Below the pieces are notes generated by a model. The model did no database searches. It saw nothing but the letters and a program-made list of their open reading frames with translations, and had not been told where the DNA came from. The translations under genes and the position numbers were made by a program. A DNA stretch of 64,000 nucleotides from Betaproteobacteria bacterium (lineage in GTDB: Bacteria; Pseudomonadota; Gammaproteobacteria; Burkholderiales; Rhodocyclaceae): positions 62,001-126,000 of the forward strand of contig VGHJ01000002.1 in NCBI GenBank assembly GCA_016868295.1, given 5' to 3'. This document shows positions 62,820-64,000 of the stretch, piece after piece (the first letter of the stretch is position 1; every line of letters begins with the position of its first letter).

Positions 62820-63605
62820 ATGGATCTGGGAATCGCAGGAAAGAAGGCACTCGTCTGCGCCGCCAGCAAGGGCCTCGGCCGCGGCTGCGCGCGGGCGCTG
62901 GCGCAGGAGGGCGTGCATGTGACGATCGTCGCGCGCGGGCGCGCGGCGCTGGAGGCGACCGCCGCCGAACTGGAGAAAGTCAGTCCGCACGATACGGCGA
63001 TCAAATGGGTCGCTGCCGACATCACCACGCCGGAAGGGCGCGCCGCGGCGCTCGCCGCCTGCCCGCAGCCGGACATCCTGGTGAACAACGCCGGCGGGCC
63101 GCCGCCAGGCGATTTCCGCGAGTGGTCGCGCGAGGACTGGATCGCCGCGCTCGACGCCAACATGCTCACCCCCATCGAGCTGATCAAGGCGACGGTGGAC
63201 GGCATGATCGCGCGGCGCTTCGGCCGCATCGTGAACATCACCTCCGGCGCGGTGAAGGCGCCGATCGACGTGCTCGGGCTGTCCAACGGCGCGCGGAGCG
63301 GCCTCACCGGCTTCGTCGCCGGCCTGGCGAGGAAGACCGTGCAGCACAACGTCACCATCAACAATCTGCTGCCCGGCTTCTTCGACACCGACCGCATCCG
63401 CGCGGTGATCGGCGGCCAGGCGAAGTCGCGCGGCGTCAGCTACGAGGCGGCGCTGGCCGAGCGCATCCGCACCATCCCGGCCGGCCGCATCGGCGACCCC
63501 GAGGAGTTCGGCGCCGCCTGCGCCTGGCTGTGCTCGGCCCAGGCCGGCTTCATCACCGGGCAGAACTGGCTGCTCGACGGTGGCGCCTACCCGGGAACGT
63601 TCTGA
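62820..63605 (+). CDS. SDR-family oxidoreductase without the usual Tyr-Lys pair
   Basis: The 261-residue protein has the Rossmann start ALVCAASKGLGRGCARALAQ, DILVNNAGGPPPGDFREWS, and the end GRIGDPEEFGAACAWLCSAQ and ITGQNWLLDGG, all typical of FabG-like enzymes. At the active site, where YxxxK is expected after VNITSGAVKAPID, the sequence is VLGLSNGARSGLTGFVAGLA, so Tyr and Lys are replaced by Ser/Asn and Arg. The Ser of the triad is present. A subgroup of SDR proteins shares this change; their reaction is not well established. GGAGGAACC precedes the ATG. Confidence 0.85.
   Translation: MDLGIAGKKALVCAASKGLGRGCARALAQEGVHVTIVARGRAALEATAAELEKVSPHDTAIKWVAADITTPEGRAAALAACPQPDILVNNAGGPPPGDFREWSREDWIAALDANMLTPIELIKATVDGMIARRFGRIVNITSGAVKAPIDVLGLSNGARSGLTGFVAGLARKTVQHNVTINNLLPGFFDTDRIRAVIGGQAKSRGVSYEAALAERIRTIPAGRIGDPEEFGAACAWLCSAQAGFITGQNWLLDGGAYPGTF
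62976..62985 (-). repeat. GACTGACTTT word, copy 10
   Basis: Plus-strand AAAGTCAGTC within GGAGAAAGTCAGTCCGC, inside the SDR gene, read Lys-Val-Ser-Pro. Confidence 0.72.
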
Positions 63606-63738
63606 CGCGGCCTGTCTTCCGGGCGACTGACGCCGCCGCGCCGTTCCGCGATACTCCCCCTGCGGCTTCCCACAATGGAAGCCCTGCCTGCAATTACCTA
63701 GAATGCATCTACCGTCCACAAGGCGGGAGGAGAAGACA

Positions 63739-64000
63739 ATGGAAAAAGACCTCGACGCGGCGGCGCTCGAATACCATCGCCTGCCCACCCCCGGCAAGAT
63801 TTCCGTGGTGCCCACCAAGGGCCTCACCAACCAGCGCGACCTTGCGCTCGCCTATTCCCCCGGCGTGGCGGCGGCCTGCAACGCCATCGCCGCCGAGCCC
63901 GCCACGGCGGCCGGGCTGACTTCCCGCGCCAACCTGGTCGGCGTGGTGACCAACGGCACGGCGGTGCTCGGCCTCGGCAACATCGGCCCGCTCGCCGCCA
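63739..64000 (+). CDS. maeB: NADP-dependent malic enzyme, N-terminal part
   Basis: The gene runs off the right edge after 87 residues. The visible part reads YHRLPTPGKISVVPTKGLTN, QRDLALAYSPGVAAACNAI and NLVGVVTNGTAVLGLGNIGP, the exact layout of the malic domain of MaeB-type enzymes, which carry a phosphotransacetylase-like domain further on. The enzyme oxidises malate to pyruvate with NADP. GGGAGGAGAAGACA is a good ribosome-binding site. Confidence 0.93.
   Translation, partial: MEKDLDAAALEYHRLPTPGKISVVPTKGLTNQRDLALAYSPGVAAACNAIAAEPATAAGLTSRANLVGVVTNGTAVLGLGNIGPLAA

Overview
The window looks like the chromosome of a high-GC betaproteobacterium, most likely Rhodocyclales or a close relative. 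The evidence is the gene orders miaB-phoH-ybeY-corC-lnt, rpsU-yqeY-dnaG-rpoD and leuS-lptE-holA-proA, together with the GC-rich codon use; the genus cannot be read from it. Most of the window is ordinary core genome. It covers an ammonium transporter with a good sigma-54 promoter, dsbC and a ubiquinone-type hydroxylase, an Mla-type lipid transporter, glycyl-tRNA synthetase with heptose phosphatase and acyltransferase, the macromolecular synthesis operon, tsaD, plsY, folB, xerD, a TAXI-type TRAP transporter, proA-holA-lptE-leuS, uvrD, and the start of a malic enzyme gene at the right edge.

Between about 4.0 and 17.2 kb lies an accessory block that by eye is clearly less GC-rich than its surroundings. 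On the left it follows a tRNA gene (anticodon CAT), a truncated secreted-protein gene and the joined remains of an IS91-family and an IS630-family transposase. On the right it ends at an intact IS4-family insertion sequence with an 11-bp target duplication and a decayed sensor kinase. In between are seven minus-strand genes with overlapping or nearly touching ends. In transcription order they are: a secreted TPR protein of 1128 residues, a stand-alone PqqD-like peptide-binding protein, a double ATP-grasp ligase, a LysA/BtrK-type PLP decarboxylase, a membrane-channel to Sir2 fusion, an NAD-synthetase-like enzyme and a GNAT acetyltransferase. I know of no described pathway with this set. The decarboxylase starts with a segment that resembles the leader peptides of lasso-type RiPPs, the kind of sequence PqqD-like domains bind. 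The best reading is a peptide- or carrier-linked amine-forming pathway with NAD-dependent deacylation and acetylation. This is the main candidate for an undescribed system.

A second unexpected feature is a short word, GACTGACTTT (extended consensus GGGACTGACTTTT). I found ten exact copies scattered on both strands between 24 and 63 kb, in at least three different reading frames and with codons that are rare here. It is absent from the accessory block. It may be a DNA-level signal such as an uptake or recombination sequence.

Other points of note are: duplicated tRNA 3' halves around a response-regulator remnant (36.1-37.2 kb), a candidate small RNA with its own promoter and terminator (45.5 kb), a tandem metalloprotease paralog without its active site (32.9 kb), a Cys/Gly-rich membrane protein gene broken by one amber codon (62.4 kb), and an SDR enzyme without the usual Tyr/Lys pair (62.8 kb).
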